Assembly (NCBI RefSeq): GCF_023897015.1
Contig: NZ_JAMHFY010000006.1
Coordinates: forward strand, 124,001 to 188,000
Direction: 5' to 3'
DNA length: 64,000 nucleotides
Source: Desulfosporosinus nitroreducens
GTDB lineage: Bacteria; Bacillota; Desulfitobacteriia; Desulfitobacteriales; Desulfitobacteriaceae
In this document: piece by piece, positions 9,320 through 18,747 of the stretch
Position numbering within the stretch: the first letter of the stretch is position 1
Layout of the letters: each line of letters begins with the position of its first letter
Notes under the pieces: generated by a model
The model's database searches: none
What the model was told of the DNA's origin: nothing
The model's input: only the letters and a program-made list of their open reading frames with translations
Translations under genes and position numbers: made by a program

Positions 9320-10291
9320 TTGGAGAGAGAACTTACAATGGAATTTGCTAGAGTGACTGAGGCTGCGGCCTTAGCTTCGGCGCGTTGGGTTGGGCTAGGG
9401 AATAAGGATGCAGCGGATAATGCGGCGGTTGAAGCTATGCGGGCCGTTTTTGATACTATTCACATGGACGGTACAGTGGTAATCGGCGAAGGGGAGATGG
9501 ATGAGGCTCCAATGCTATACATTGGAGAACGAGTGGGAAACGGAGACAAACCCCAATTGGACGTTGCTGTCGATCCTCTTGAAGGAACTAATATTGTTGC
9601 CAAAGGAATGGCTGGGGCGATAGCTGTTGTTGCAATAGCTAAGAAGGGGTGCCTGCTGCATGCTCCAGATATGTATATGGATAAAATTGCCGTAGGTCCG
9701 GCAGCTGTTGGGCGGATTAACTTAGATGCTACAGTAGCCGAGAACGTCTCAAATGTAGCAAAAGCGTTAGGGAAAAGCATGGAGGATATAACGGTCGTGA
9801 TTTTAGATCGCCCAAGACATCAAAAGCTGATTCAGGATGTGCGCGCTTGTGGGGCGAGGATTCGTCTTATTACAGACGGAGATGTTTCCCCAGCTGTGGC
9901 CTGTGCCTTTGAAGACACTGGTGTGGATATGATGATGGGAATAGGCGGAGCGCCGGAAGGGGTTCTCGCGGCCGCAGCCCTTCGATGTATTGGAGGAGAA
10001 ATGCAAGGGCGTCTTTGGCCGGAAAATGAGGAAGATGTAGCACGAGCGAAAGCCTTAGGAATTGATGATGTTAGTAAATTGTTGACAATGGATGACTTAG
10101 TAAGCGGTGATGATGTTTTTTTTGCTGCAACTGGAATTACTGAAGGTCCCTTGGTGCGAGGGGTTACCTTTACAGCTAAAGGGGCATTAACACATACCGT
10201 GGTGGCTCGAGGAAAGACCGGGACGGTTAGATTTATTGAAGCACGTCACAGCTTCGATAAAAAACCTCGCTATGCCATGAAAGGTTGTTAA
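9320..10291 (+). CDS. glpX: class II fructose-1,6-bisphosphatase
   Basis: GlpX-type phosphatase hydrolysing fructose-1,6-bisphosphate for gluconeogenesis. Family signatures: ITEA-like VTEAAALASARW near residue 11, VVIGEGEMDEAPMLYIGE (metal site), VDPLEGT, and GIGGAPEGVLAAAA. It starts with MEREL, which matches the Bacillus GlpX N-terminus. I therefore prefer TTG 9320, 7 bp from AAGGGGGA, over the in-frame TTG at 9314. About 240 bp separate it from the transaldolase gene. No rho gene follows, unlike the Bacillus order glpX-rho-rpmE. Confidence 0.94.
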   Translation: MERELTMEFARVTEAAALASARWVGLGNKDAADNAAVEAMRAVFDTIHMDGTVVIGEGEMDEAPMLYIGERVGNGDKPQLDVAVDPLEGTNIVAKGMAGAIAVVAIAKKGCLLHAPDMYMDKIAVGPAAVGRINLDATVAENVSNVAKALGKSMEDITVVILDRPRHQKLIQDVRACGARIRLITDGDVSPAVACAFEDTGVDMMMGIGGAPEGVLAAAALRCIGGEMQGRLWPENEEDVARAKALGIDDVSKLLTMDDLVSGDDVFFAATGITEGPLVRGVTFTAKGALTHTVVARGKTGTVRFIEARHSFDKKPRYAMKGC

Positions 10292-10325
10292 TTTAGGAGT
10301 AACGATAAATTTAGGAACACGATCC

Positions 10326-10355
10326 TTGACCGCTTAATGATCTTTATGCTAGAAT
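10326..10355 (+). promoter_or_regulatory. sigma-A type promoter of rpmE
   Basis: TTGACC (10326-10331), an 18-bp spacer and TAGAAT (10350-10355) lie about 80 bp upstream of rpmE, giving a short leader. Confidence 0.6.
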
Positions 10356-10432
10356 AGTAAGAGTTGACTGGAATTGTATTTTAAGGTGCGACAAAAGAGC
10401 GCCTCGATCCAAATGGGAAAGAAGGTGAAGAC

Positions 10433-10630
10433 ATGAAAGAAAAAATTCACCCAAAATATGAACAAACCACTGTTACATGTGCTTGTGGAGAAGTTATCCC
10501 AACAGGGAGCACAAGAATGAACATTAAAGTGGAAATCTGTTCAAAATGCCATCCCTTCTATACCGGGGTACAGCGGTTTGTCGATGCTGGCGGACGGGTT
10601 GATCGGTTTAAAAAGAAATATGGGATGTAA
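10433..10630 (+). CDS. rpmE: 50S ribosomal protein L31 (zinc-binding type)
   Basis: A 65-residue ribosomal protein of the large subunit near the central protuberance. The zinc-holding cysteines are present (CAC near residue 16, CSKC near 37), so this is the C+ form rather than the zinc-free paralogue. The N-terminal KEKIHPKYE and C-terminal [11 protein letters not shown] are typical. The ATG follows GAAGGTGA. It is flanked by its own promoter and a good terminator, so it is probably a single-gene transcript. Confidence 0.96.
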   Translation: MKEKIHPKYEQTTVTCACGEVIPTGSTRMNIKVEICSKCHPFYTGVQRFVDAGGRVDRFKKKYGM

Positions 10631-10656
10631 ACAACGGCCTGCGGTCGTTGCTGGTG

Positions 10657-10686
10657 GAAAAGCAGAGCGCAAGCTCTGCTTTTTGC
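10657..10686 (+). terminator. intrinsic terminator after rpmE
   Basis: A perfect AGCAGAGC/GCTCTGCT stem with a GCAA loop (10661-10680) is followed by TTTTT. Confidence 0.85.
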
Positions 10687-10733
10687 GTAATGTTCGAAGT
10701 GAGGCTGGATATTTTTATCATTAACCTCAAACA

Positions 10734-10764
10734 TTGAACCTCCCGCATCTCGCCTCGATATAAT
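10734..10764 (+). promoter_or_regulatory. candidate promoter before the yqhQ pseudogene
   Basis: TTGAAC (10734-10739) and a perfect TATAAT (10759-10764) are 19 bp apart, slightly longer than ideal. It would drive the pseudogene and the prfA-prmC-tsaC genes. Confidence 0.5.
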
Positions 10765-10779
10765 AGAGGAGGACGTAGG

Positions 10780-11309
10780 ATGAGCAGACCAGTTTAATAT
10801 AGCCGGCAGGCGGTCATAGAAGGGGTTATGATGCGTGGACCGCAGGAGAGCGCCATTGCAGTTAGGCTGCCGAATGGTGATTCGAGGGTTCGTTGCACTT
10901 ATAGATTCTTTGATAGCAGGAATACGTGCATTAACCTTTTCCGTCAATCGTTCTCTGGGAGAGGAAGAGGGTGGAGAAGAGGAACTCAAAGACATTCAGC
11001 GGGTTTCCTCCAATACCATGGTGCAGAGCATAAAGCAATATTTAACTATGAAGCAGGGCAAGATCTTACTGTAGATAATACGCGTTCATTCCCTAGGTTG
11101 CATCCGCGCTGTGGGACGAGTTTTCTCCATATTGTCGTTGCTGTAAGTATTTTTGTATTTGCTTTTGTCGGGTTGTATCCTTTTTGGTGGCGGTTACGTG
11201 GCTTATTGTTCCTGGCTTGTTATTACAGAAATTAACGACTCGGGAACCGGACGATGCTCAATTAGAAGTAGCCCTGGCGGCCTTAAAGGGCGTATTAGAT
11301 TTCAGGTAA
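10780..11309 (+). pseudogene. decayed YqhQ/DUF1385-family membrane protein gene
   Basis: The reading begins at ATG 10780 after GAGGAGG but meets TAA at 10795, inside what should be PVY-GGQAVIEGVMMRGP. The same frame continues as RQAVIEGVMMRGPQESAIAV. It then jumps to a second frame (FVALIDSLIAGIRALTF, about 10882-10990), back to another with [26 protein letters not shown] and YPFWWR (about 11020-11200). It ends in a third with [20 protein letters not shown] up to TAA 11307. Intact family members are about 300 aa, whereas this locus is 530 bp, so internal transmembrane parts are deleted. DUF1385 genes normally sit between rpmE and prfA in related bacteria. Confidence 0.85.
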
Positions 11310-11338
11310 AGAACTTACGTAATTTTTGAGGTGTAAAA

Positions 11339-12409
11339 ATGTTAGAAAAACTTTATGAAATTGAACGGAAATATGATGAATTTACAGAGCTCCTCAGTGA
11401 CCCGGAAATAATTTCCAATCAGAGCGAATGGCAAAAATATGCTAAAGCTCAGGCGGGGATGACGAATCTTGTCACAACGTTTAGGGAATATCAGGAAGTG
11501 CTTCATGAACAAGAGGAGATAGAATCGTTGCTTCGAGAAAAGCTTGACTCTGATATGCAGGAGATGGCTGAGCAGGAACGAGAAAAACTCTTAAACCAAT
11601 CTCAGGAACTTGAGGAGCAAATTCGAATTCTTCTCTTGCCCAAAGATCCTTTGGATGAGAAAAACGTTATTATGGAGATTCGAGCAGGAGCCGGTGGGGA
11701 TGAAGCTGCCTTATTTGCAGGCGATCTTCATCGGATGTATACCCGCTATGCTGAAGGTCAGGGCTGGAAAGTAGAGGTTCTTAGTGTTAGTTACTCTGAT
11801 GCAGGGGGATATAAGGAGATTATTTTCCTTATTGAAGGACATGGAGCCTACAGTAAATTAAAGTTTGAAAGTGGTGTGCATCGCGTTCAAAGGATACCGG
11901 CCACAGAATCGGCAGGCAGGATTCATACCTCTACTGCTACAGTAGCGGTCCTTCCCGAAGCAGAAGAAGTGGAAGTCTCTATCAATCCGAATGATTTGCG
12001 TATTGATGTCTACTGTTCGAGTGGACCAGGCGGACAGTGTGTAAATACTACCCAATCGGCGGTACGTGTTACGCATCTTCCTACTGGAATTATTGCGTCT
12101 TGCCAGGATGAAAAATCCCAGCTTAAGAACAAAGAAAAGGCTTTGCGTGTCTTGCGTGCTCGTATTTTAGAGAAAGCTCAAGAAGAAGCGAGTGGAGAAC
12201 AGGCGTCTGAACGTCGCAGTCAGGTAGGTACAGGGGATCGGAGTGAGCGAATTCGAACGTTTAATTTCCCACAGGGACGAGTGACGGACCATCGGATTAA
12301 CTTGACCCTCCATCGCCTAGAGACGATCCTGACGGGAGATTTGGAGGAGATTATCCAAGCTCTGAATTCATCAGACCAAGCGGAAAGATTAAAAGCAGAG
12401 ATTCAATAA
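11339..12409 (+). CDS. prfA: peptide chain release factor 1
   Basis: Recognises UAA and UAG stop codons and triggers peptide release. The PxT stop-codon-reading motif appears as P187-A188-T189. The catalytic GGQ is at 231-233. The family's GGQH is GGQC here (C234), and the usual TTDSAV is TTQSAV; both are unusual changes next to the peptidyl-transferase loop. Length 356 aa is normal. The start ATG follows GAGGTG. It lies 30 bp after the yqhQ pseudogene and upstream of prmC, whose product methylates the GGQ glutamine. Confidence 0.96.
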   Translation: MLEKLYEIERKYDEFTELLSDPEIISNQSEWQKYAKAQAGMTNLVTTFREYQEVLHEQEEIESLLREKLDSDMQEMAEQEREKLLNQSQELEEQIRILLLPKDPLDEKNVIMEIRAGAGGDEAALFAGDLHRMYTRYAEGQGWKVEVLSVSYSDAGGYKEIIFLIEGHGAYSKLKFESGVHRVQRIPATESAGRIHTSTATVAVLPEAEEVEVSINPNDLRIDVYCSSGPGGQCVNTTQSAVRVTHLPTGIIASCQDEKSQLKNKEKALRVLRARILEKAQEEASGEQASERRSQVGTGDRSERIRTFNFPQGRVTDHRINLTLHRLETILTGDLEEIIQALNSSDQAERLKAEIQ

Positions 12410-12541
12410 AGGAACCTAAGCTTAAATAATATGTAATGTTATTTAACTTTTAGGGAACTTATTTTTCGGGCGTTATATGTGTAAAGTAGAGATTCGAACC
12501 ACGAACTGCGAATCTCGAACATCGAGAAGGGGCTTTGTGGG

Positions 12542-13387
12542 TTGAAGATAGTTGATGGAATGCGTTGGGGCGAGACTGAACTCTTGAAAAAAGAGATTGA
12601 AAATGCTCGCTTTGACGCAGACTTGTTATTAGCGGAAGTGCTAAAGGTAACGCGAGATCGTCTTTACCTTGATTGGGATCGTAATTTGTCTGAGCAAGAG
12701 AATGAACAATTCAGGGCGTTTATCCAGCGTCGTGCTTCGAACGTGCCACTGCAATATATCTTAAAGCGACAGGAATTCATGGGACTCTCTTTTTATGTTG
12801 ATGAAAGGGTGCTTATCCCCCGCGCAGACAGCGAAATATTAGTCGAGAAGTGGCTGGATATTGTAAGGCAGGAAAATGATATAGGTCAGGATCGACTGAT
12901 TAAGGTTGCTGATCTTTGTACAGGAAGCGGGGCGCTTGCAATTTCTATTGCCCATTATTATCCTGTCGCAGAGGTGGTTGGAATCGACCTTTCTTTAGAT
13001 GCCTTAGAGGTAGCCCGACAAAATGCCGAACGATTGGGAGCTATAGTGCAGTGGCGTCAGGGGGATTTTGTGGATTCTATTCGGGGAGAATGTTGGGACT
13101 ATATCATTACAAATCCTCCCTATGTTTCAACAGAGGACTATCGTCAATGCGCTCCTGAGATTTTCCATGAACCTGCTATGGCCTTTTTAGGGGGATCAGA
13201 TGGTCTGGATTTTTATCGTCGTTTAGCAGAAGAGATACGTCCCTTATTGAGGCCTCAAGGGAAAGTACTAATGGAGATTGGCTGGGATCAGGCCGAAGCC
13301 GTCTGTAGTCTTTTTCACTTGAAGGGTTTCAAAACACAAGTTTTCCCGGACTTAGCGGGGCGGGACAGAGTGATCTTAGCGAGGTGA
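12542..13387 (+). CDS. prmC: release factor glutamine methyltransferase
   Basis: An S-adenosylmethionine-dependent enzyme that methylates the Gln of the GGQ motif in release factors. It has an N-terminal helical domain (to about residue 85), the SAM-binding loop VADLCTGSGALAIS (near 123), VVGIDLS, and the defining NPPY motif. The start is TTG at 12542 with an AGAAGGGG site somewhat upstream; no better in-frame start is apparent. It is followed 3-6 bp later by tsaC. The pairing prfA-prmC-tsaC is common in Firmicutes. Confidence 0.94.
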   Translation: MKIVDGMRWGETELLKKEIENARFDADLLLAEVLKVTRDRLYLDWDRNLSEQENEQFRAFIQRRASNVPLQYILKRQEFMGLSFYVDERVLIPRADSEILVEKWLDIVRQENDIGQDRLIKVADLCTGSGALAISIAHYYPVAEVVGIDLSLDALEVARQNAERLGAIVQWRQGDFVDSIRGECWDYIITNPPYVSTEDYRQCAPEIFHEPAMAFLGGSDGLDFYRRLAEEIRPLLRPQGKVLMEIGWDQAEAVCSLFHLKGFKTQVFPDLAGRDRVILAR

Positions 13388-13393
13388 GCATTG

Positions 13394-14440
13394 ATGCAAA
13401 CAAAAAGAAGTACTATTGACAGACTCCACCCTGAAGCTGAACTTATTAATGAGGGCGCTGAGTGGCTGAAAGCAGGAGAACTGGTTGCCTTTCCAACGGA
13501 AACCGTCTATGGGTTAGGGGCAAATGCCCTGGATGCTTCCGCTTGTGCTAAGATTTTTGAAGCAAAGGGAAGGCCTCAAGATAATCCATTAATTGTTCAT
13601 GTTTGCAATCGTGTTATGGCAAATAATCTAGTTGAAAGTTGGACGTCTGAGGCAGAACTTTGTGTTCAGCATTTTTGGCCAGGTCCCTTAACCTTAATCC
13701 TCCCAAAAACGGCCTTGGTACCGGATATTGTAACTGCTGGACTAGTTAACGTTGCAATACGTATGCCCAGTCATCCAGTTGCCCTTCGCTTGATCGAAGA
13801 AGCCGGCTTTCCGATTGCTGCGCCAAGTGCTAATCTTTCAGGTAAACCGAGTCCGACAAGAGGAAGTCACGTCTGGCGTGATATGAAAGGGAAGATTCCC
13901 CTAATTCTTGATGCAGGAGCGTGTGAAGTTGGCTTGGAATCGACTGTGCTCGATGTGAGCGGGGGCGTTCCCACCATTCTTCGCCCAGGCGGGATTACCA
14001 AGGAACAGTTAGAAGAGGTGTTGGGTGAAGTCCGTGCAGACACTCCTTCGGAAAACCAGGCTCCCAAAGCGCCGGGCATGAAATATAGGCACTACGCTCC
14101 ACAGGGCGAGTTGCTTCTGGTCAGCGGACTGCGAGATAGAGTTGTACAACGCATGGGACAAGAAATTCTCAGAGGACAGGCAAGGTTAAAAAAGGTCGGT
14201 GTACTGTGTACGTTAGAGAGTGCATCCCTTTTACATAACTGGTTTCCCGATCTTTTATTTGTTCTAGGTTCTAAAGATAGACCTCAAGAAGTGGCAAGCA
14301 ACATATTTGAAGGGTTACGGTTGTGTGATGAAAGAAGAATGGATTTGATTTTGGTCGAAGGGATCGAAGAAGCAGGCCTGGGGAGTGCCGTTATGAACCG
14401 CTTAGAAAAAGCGGCTGGCAAACGAACGCAACACATATAG
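13394..14440 (+). CDS. tsaC: L-threonylcarbamoyladenylate synthase (Sua5 type)
   Basis: Makes threonylcarbamoyl-AMP from threonine, bicarbonate and ATP for t6A37 tRNA modification. The YrdC domain (residues about 20-205) has PTETVYGLGANA, KGRPQDNPL, WPGPLT and SANLSG. A C-terminal Sua5 domain (about 235-348) makes it the long form (349 aa class), as in B. subtilis YwlC. The linker PKAPGMKYRHYAP joining the two is typical. I prefer ATG 13394, with GAGGTG 7 bp upstream, over the TTG one codon earlier. Confidence 0.95.
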   Translation: MQTKRSTIDRLHPEAELINEGAEWLKAGELVAFPTETVYGLGANALDASACAKIFEAKGRPQDNPLIVHVCNRVMANNLVESWTSEAELCVQHFWPGPLTLILPKTALVPDIVTAGLVNVAIRMPSHPVALRLIEEAGFPIAAPSANLSGKPSPTRGSHVWRDMKGKIPLILDAGACEVGLESTVLDVSGGVPTILRPGGITKEQLEEVLGEVRADTPSENQAPKAPGMKYRHYAPQGELLLVSGLRDRVVQRMGQEILRGQARLKKVGVLCTLESASLLHNWFPDLLFVLGSKDRPQEVASNIFEGLRLCDERRMDLILVEGIEEAGLGSAVMNRLEKAAGKRTQHI

Positions 14441-14503
14441 TCACTAATTCGTCTAATCAACCCTTTCCAATGCATATACATAGGGAGAACGGAGGGAAAG
14501 GGA

Positions 14504-15088
14504 ATGAATTTAGTATGGGTTGTGGCTGTTGCAACTGCTTTAGGTGCAGATGCATTTTCCCTGGCTTTGGCAATTGGATTAGCAGGTATCCGAAAAAGCA
14601 TGATGGTAAGATTGTCTTTTATAGTGGCTTTATTTCATGTGTTCATGCCGCTAAGCGGGATGATACTTGGTCAAGCACTAGGATCGATTCTCGGACAATT
14701 TGCCAGTCTGTTAGGAGCTTTGGTCCTTATTGGTTTGGGCGGGCGAATGCTTTATAAAGTCTACCGGCCAACCAAGCAGAGTTTTCCATTCGGGGAGGCT
14801 AGGGAGACCCTTTTTCACAAGAATAATACCGGTAACAGTACGCTTAAAGGCTATGGTATTTATGTCTTGGCAGCAAGTGTAAGTTTAGATGCCTTGAGTG
14901 TAGGATTTTCTCTAGGGACGATTAGAGCAGACATTTTTATGACGGTTATGATTATTGGCATGATTGCGGGATTAATGACAGGAATGGGCTTGGTTCTGGG
15001 TCGAATAATGGGAACCCGGTTGGGGGAGAAGGCCGAATTATTCGGGGGACTGGCACTGTTTCTAATTGGAATCAAACTTCTTTTGTAA
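14504..15088 (+). CDS. mntP: manganese efflux pump MntP
   Basis: A 194-residue, six-helix membrane protein made of two homologous halves. Each carries a conserved acidic motif in a membrane helix (ALGADAFSLAL near residue 12 and SLDALSVGFSLG near 125). The family exports Mn2+ and protects against manganese excess. The start follows GGAGGGAAAGGGA. In other bacteria a yybP-ykoY riboswitch often precedes mntP; the 63-bp gap here is too short for one. Located between tsaC and ywlE, as in B. subtilis (ywlD). Confidence 0.92.
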   Translation: MNLVWVVAVATALGADAFSLALAIGLAGIRKSMMVRLSFIVALFHVFMPLSGMILGQALGSILGQFASLLGALVLIGLGGRMLYKVYRPTKQSFPFGEARETLFHKNNTGNSTLKGYGIYVLAASVSLDALSVGFSLGTIRADIFMTVMIIGMIAGLMTGMGLVLGRIMGTRLGEKAELFGGLALFLIGIKLLL

Positions 15089-15104
15089 TAATGAGGTGAA
15101 TTTA

Positions 15105-15572
15105 TTGGGGCCGAAACTTTTGTTTGTTTGTACAGGAAATACGTGTCGCAGTCCGTTGGCGGAGGGGATGGCCCGGGCAATGTTTGGAGACTTAGTCCAA
15201 GTAAGTTCAGCGGGAATGGATGCGTGGGATGGAGACAATGTCAGTACTCACGTGGTAAAGATTCTTAAAGAACAAAATGTAGATATTTCTCAGCATGGTG
15301 CAAGAAGAGTTAGTTATGAACTTATGGCAGATGCTGATTGGATTATACCTATGACTCAAGCGCAAGAAGAAGGCTTAAAGCGTCGCTTTCCTCAATGTAA
15401 TCATAAAATCCGGCGTTTAGGGGATTGGGGAGATGGAAAACGAGATATACTAGATCCGTGGATGGGTTCACTAGAAGTTTATCGTCAGACGGCGCAGGAA
15501 ATCAGAGAATTGCTGAGCAATTTAAAAAGGCAGTTGCTTACAGGTAATGAAAGTACTGAGAAAAAAGCATAA
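15105..15572 (+). CDS. ywlE: protein-arginine phosphatase / low-molecular-weight phosphatase
   Basis: A LMW-PTP fold protein with the catalytic loop C9-TGNT-C14-R15-S16 near the N-terminus and the general acid in LDPW near residue 115. Threonine T13 in the loop corresponds to the residue that gives B. subtilis YwlE its phospho-arginine specificity, so arginine phosphatase activity is likely. I chose TTG 15105 because GAGGTGA lies 6 bp upstream and the protein then starts MGPKLLFVCTGN. A longer upstream reading overlaps mntP and lacks an RBS. The gene order mntP-ywlE-rpiB-ywlG-glyA-upp matches B. subtilis closely. Confidence 0.9.
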   Translation: MGPKLLFVCTGNTCRSPLAEGMARAMFGDLVQVSSAGMDAWDGDNVSTHVVKILKEQNVDISQHGARRVSYELMADADWIIPMTQAQEEGLKRRFPQCNHKIRRLGDWGDGKRDILDPWMGSLEVYRQTAQEIRELLSNLKRQLLTGNESTEKKA

Positions 15573-15689
15573 GATAGAAGAAAAATGTCTACACTAGCGG
15601 CGTGAAACGTCGCTATATTTTGTGTTTTTGCAGGACTTTTACAACTATCTAGAGAAATAAAGTAATGAACTAAAGAGGGAGGTTTAAGA

Positions 15690-16139
15690 GTGAGAGTTGC
15701 GCTGGGAGCTGATCACGGTGGATACGAACTTAAAGAAGCTATTCGAACGCATTTAGAGACTCAGGGAATAGAAGTTCTCGATTTTGGAACCCATTCTAAG
15801 GATTCTGTTGATTATCCAAAGTACGGTTTTGCAGTAGGCAGTGCAATCACAAAAGGAGAAGCAGATTTAGGAATTGCCGTCTGCGGAACCGGGTTGGGAA
15901 TCTCTATGGCTGCTAACAAAATTCCTGGAATCCGTGCTGCGGTTTGCTCTGAGACTTTTTCCGCTCGAATGGCAAGGGAACATAATGATGCTAACATTTT
16001 AGCCCTGGGTGCTCGAGTTATTGGAGCAGGACTTGCCCTTGACATTGTTGATATTTTCTTGAAGACGTCATTTTCAGGTGGCAGGCATGCTCTCCGTGTA
16101 AGTTTGATTTCTAATATTGAACGAGGGGAAGACATTTAA
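15690..16139 (+). CDS. rpiB: ribose-5-phosphate isomerase B
   Basis: Interconverts ribose-5-phosphate and ribulose-5-phosphate (RpiB/LacAB family). The N-terminal VALGADHGGYELK holds the phosphate-binding part. The catalytic cysteine is in VCGTGLGISMAANK near residue 69, and HNDANILALGARV follows near 104. Length 149 aa is normal. The GTG start follows GAGGGAGG. The upstream 117-bp gap has only a weak hairpin. Confidence 0.95.
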   Translation: MRVALGADHGGYELKEAIRTHLETQGIEVLDFGTHSKDSVDYPKYGFAVGSAITKGEADLGIAVCGTGLGISMAANKIPGIRAAVCSETFSARMAREHNDANILALGARVIGAGLALDIVDIFLKTSFSGGRHALRVSLISNIERGEDI

Positions 16140-16189
16140 CTTCGAAACTTCATGGAATCAATGACTAAGGAGAGGAGGGAACCTTTCTT

Positions 16190-16750
16190 ATGGACAGAAA
16201 CATCGCGGAAAAACTTCAAGATATGGCTAAAGTATGGAATGAGGTATTAGATGCCTTCTTCTCAAAGGCTGAACTCCGGTCCCGACAAATCCTTATCTTA
16301 GGGTGCAGTACGAGTGAAGTCGCCGGACATCAAATTGGGCAGGGAAGCAGTTTGGAAATCGCAGAGGTATTGCTTCCTCCTTTGTTAGAACGGGTGCACC
16401 AGCATGGGATCTATTTAGCGGTTCAAGGATGTGAACATATCAACCGTGCTTTAGTGGTAGAAGGTGCTTGCCGGGAGCATTACAGACTGGAGGAAGTTAC
16501 AGTTCTTCCGGCGCTTCATGCGGGAGGAGCTATGACTGTCAAAGCATGGGAAGAGTTTTCTTCTCCAGTTATGGTAGAAAGAATTCAAGGACATGCGGGG
16601 ATTGATATTGGCGATACATTTATTGGCATGCACCTTAGACCAGTAGCAATACCTATTCGCATACATGTCAAAGAGCTCGGTGAAGCTCACCTCACCTTGG
16701 CACGCACCCGACCGCGCCTTATTGGCGGCCCGCGAGCCGCGTATGCTTAA
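16190..16750 (+). CDS. ywlG: UPF0340 family protein YwlG
   Basis: A conserved 186-residue protein of the UPF0340/TIGR01440 family, whose function is not established. Family stretches seen: LGCSTSEVAGHQIG near residue 38, VQGCEHINRALVVE near 84, and HAGIDIGDTFIGMHLRPV near 140. It sits between rpiB and glyA, a position conserved across Firmicutes. The ATG follows GGAGAGGAGGG at a spacing of about 10 bp. No signal peptide or membrane helix is visible. Confidence 0.9.
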   Translation: MDRNIAEKLQDMAKVWNEVLDAFFSKAELRSRQILILGCSTSEVAGHQIGQGSSLEIAEVLLPPLLERVHQHGIYLAVQGCEHINRALVVEGACREHYRLEEVTVLPALHAGGAMTVKAWEEFSSPVMVERIQGHAGIDIGDTFIGMHLRPVAIPIRIHVKELGEAHLTLARTRPRLIGGPRAAYA

Positions 16751-16840
16751 TACATGCCAGTCGAGAAATGCCCCTATTACATATTAGCAAAAAACCTCGC
16801 GACCCCAGCTAAAGGAAATTGTGAACAGGAGTGAACTAAC

Positions 16841-18097
16841 ATGGATTATATTAATCAATGGGTAAAAAGCCAGGATCCCGAAGTTGCTAAAGCCATCGAG
16901 CAAGAAGAAAATCGTCAGAAGAATACCATTGAGCTAATAGCCTCTGAAAACTTTGTTAGCCGAGCAGTGATGGCTGCTCAAGGATCTGTACTCACCAACA
17001 AGTATGCTGAAGGATATCCAGGTAAGAGATATTATGGCGGGTGTGAGTTTGTTGATGTGGCCGAAAATTTAGCACGTGAACGAGTTAAGGAGATTTTTGG
17101 CGCGGAGCATGCGAATGTACAGCCTCATTCTGGGTCTCAAGCCAATATGGCTGTATATTTTGCATTTTTGAAACCTGGAGATACAATACTCGGCATGAAT
17201 TTATCCCACGGGGGGCACTTGACCCATGGGAGCCCGGTCAATATTTCAGGAGTGTATTTCAATGTAGTTCCTTACGGAGTAGACCCAGAAACGGAAAGAA
17301 TTGATTATGATCAGGTTCGGCAGTTGGCTATTGAACATCATCCAAAAATGATTGTTGCAGGAGCAAGTGCTTATCCAAGAATTATAGATTTTGTCAAAAT
17401 GCGTGAAATTGCAGATGAAGCGGGCGCTTTATTAATGGTTGACATGGCCCACTTTGCGGGACTTGTGGCGGCGGGTTTACACCCATCTCCGGTGCCTTAT
17501 GCAGATTTTGTGACTTCTACTACCCATAAAACGTTGAGAGGACCGCGCGGTGGCTTAATTCTCTGTAAAGCTGAAAATGCTCAAGCCATTGATAAAGCAA
17601 TTTTCCCAGGTATTCAAGGCGGCCCTTTGATGCATGTTATTGCGGCTAAAGCAGTTGCCTTTGGAGAAGCTCTTCAACCTGAATTCAAAATCTACCAAAC
17701 GAATATTGTTGAGAATGCTAAGGCTTTGGCTCAGGCACTTACGGATCGCGGATTCCGCCTTGTTTCAGGGGGAACTGACAATCACGTAATGCTTGTAGAT
17801 GTAAGGACTAAACAGTTAACAGGTAAGGAAGCAGAAAGCATCCTGCATGAAGTTGGTATTACAGTAAATAAAAATACGATTCCCTTTGACACGGCAAGTC
17901 CTTTTGTCACCAGTGGAATCAGGCTTGGGACTCCTGCAGTCACAACGCGGGGCATGAACCCAGACGCTATGAAGCGGATAGCGGAAGCGATGGACCTTGC
18001 CTTGACCTCGCACAATGAACCTGATAAACTGTCACAAGCACGGGAAATAGTCAGTTCTTTATGCGCTGAATTTCCCTTATACACTAATTTAGATTAG
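16841..18097 (+). CDS. glyA: serine hydroxymethyltransferase
   Basis: PLP enzyme converting serine and tetrahydrofolate to glycine and 5,10-methylene-THF, the main one-carbon source. Family motifs in order: [11 protein letters not shown] near residue 27, [12 protein letters not shown] near 52, HSGSQAN, and the PLP-lysine motif [13 protein letters not shown] near 225. Length 418 aa is normal. The ATG follows GAACAGGAG. It is followed 20 bp later by upp, so the two probably share a transcript. Confidence 0.97.
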   Translation: MDYINQWVKSQDPEVAKAIEQEENRQKNTIELIASENFVSRAVMAAQGSVLTNKYAEGYPGKRYYGGCEFVDVAENLARERVKEIFGAEHANVQPHSGSQANMAVYFAFLKPGDTILGMNLSHGGHLTHGSPVNISGVYFNVVPYGVDPETERIDYDQVRQLAIEHHPKMIVAGASAYPRIIDFVKMREIADEAGALLMVDMAHFAGLVAAGLHPSPVPYADFVTSTTHKTLRGPRGGLILCKAENAQAIDKAIFPGIQGGPLMHVIAAKAVAFGEALQPEFKIYQTNIVENAKALAQALTDRGFRLVSGGTDNHVMLVDVRTKQLTGKEAESILHEVGITVNKNTIPFDTASPFVTSGIRLGTPAVTTRGMNPDAMKRIAEAMDLALTSHNEPDKLSQAREIVSSLCAEFPLYTNLD

Positions 18098-18117
18098 GAG
18101 TTAGGAGAGCCAAAACG

Positions 18118-18747
18118 ATGCCAAAGCTTCAAGTACTTGATCATCCTTTAATTCAACACAAGTTGTCTCTAATACGGGATGAGGAAACAGGTTCAAAGGA
18201 ATTTAGGGAACTAGTCGAAGAAGTCTCGATGTTAATGGCCTATGAGGTAACTCGTGATTTTCCACTTCAGGAAATTGAAGTGAAGACCCCTGTAGCAATA
18301 GCAAAAAGCAAGGTGATTGCAGGTCGAAAAGTCGGATTAGTTCCGATTCTGCGTGCAGGTTTAGGAATGGTCGATGGAATGCTCCGCCTAATTCCTGCTG
18401 CAAAAGTGGGACATGTCGGACTTTATCGAGACCCTGAAACTCTCATGCCTGTGGAATACTATTGCAAGTTGCCCCCCGACATTGCGGAACGAGATCTTAT
18501 TGTGATTGATCCAATGTTGGCAACGGGTGGCTCGGCGGCAGCAGCAATAACGTTTTTAAAAGAACGTGGCGCCAAGAACATTAAATTAATGTGCCTGATC
18601 GCAGCGCCGGAGGGAATTCAAGCCGTGCAAAACGCACACGCTGATGTGGATATCTTTGTCGCAGCGGTAGATGAGCGGTTGAACGACCATGGTTATATTG
18701 TACCGGGTCTCGGGGATGCCGGGGACCGGTTGTTTGGCACGAAATGA
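18118..18747 (+). CDS. upp: uracil phosphoribosyltransferase
   Basis: Salvages uracil with PRPP to give UMP. The PRPP-binding loop [13 protein letters not shown] is near residue 131, and the C-terminal [14 protein letters not shown] uracil-binding tail is intact. 209 residues, as in other bacteria. The start follows TTAGGAG. Its stop overlaps the comEB start in ATGA, giving translational coupling to the pyrimidine deaminase. Confidence 0.97.
   Translation: MPKLQVLDHPLIQHKLSLIRDEETGSKEFRELVEEVSMLMAYEVTRDFPLQEIEVKTPVAIAKSKVIAGRKVGLVPILRAGLGMVDGMLRLIPAAKVGHVGLYRDPETLMPVEYYCKLPPDIAERDLIVIDPMLATGGSAAAAITFLKERGAKNIKLMCLIAAPEGIQAVQNAHADVDIFVAAVDERLNDHGYIVPGLGDAGDRLFGTK

Noticed and set aside
10828-11235. 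Intact 135-codon gene
   Set aside because: It covers only parts of the DUF1385 family, with the missing parts in other frames, so it is treated as a pseudogene fragment.
14441-14503. yybP-ykoY manganese riboswitch before mntP
   Set aside because: The gap is only 63 bp and lacks the conserved riboswitch elements.
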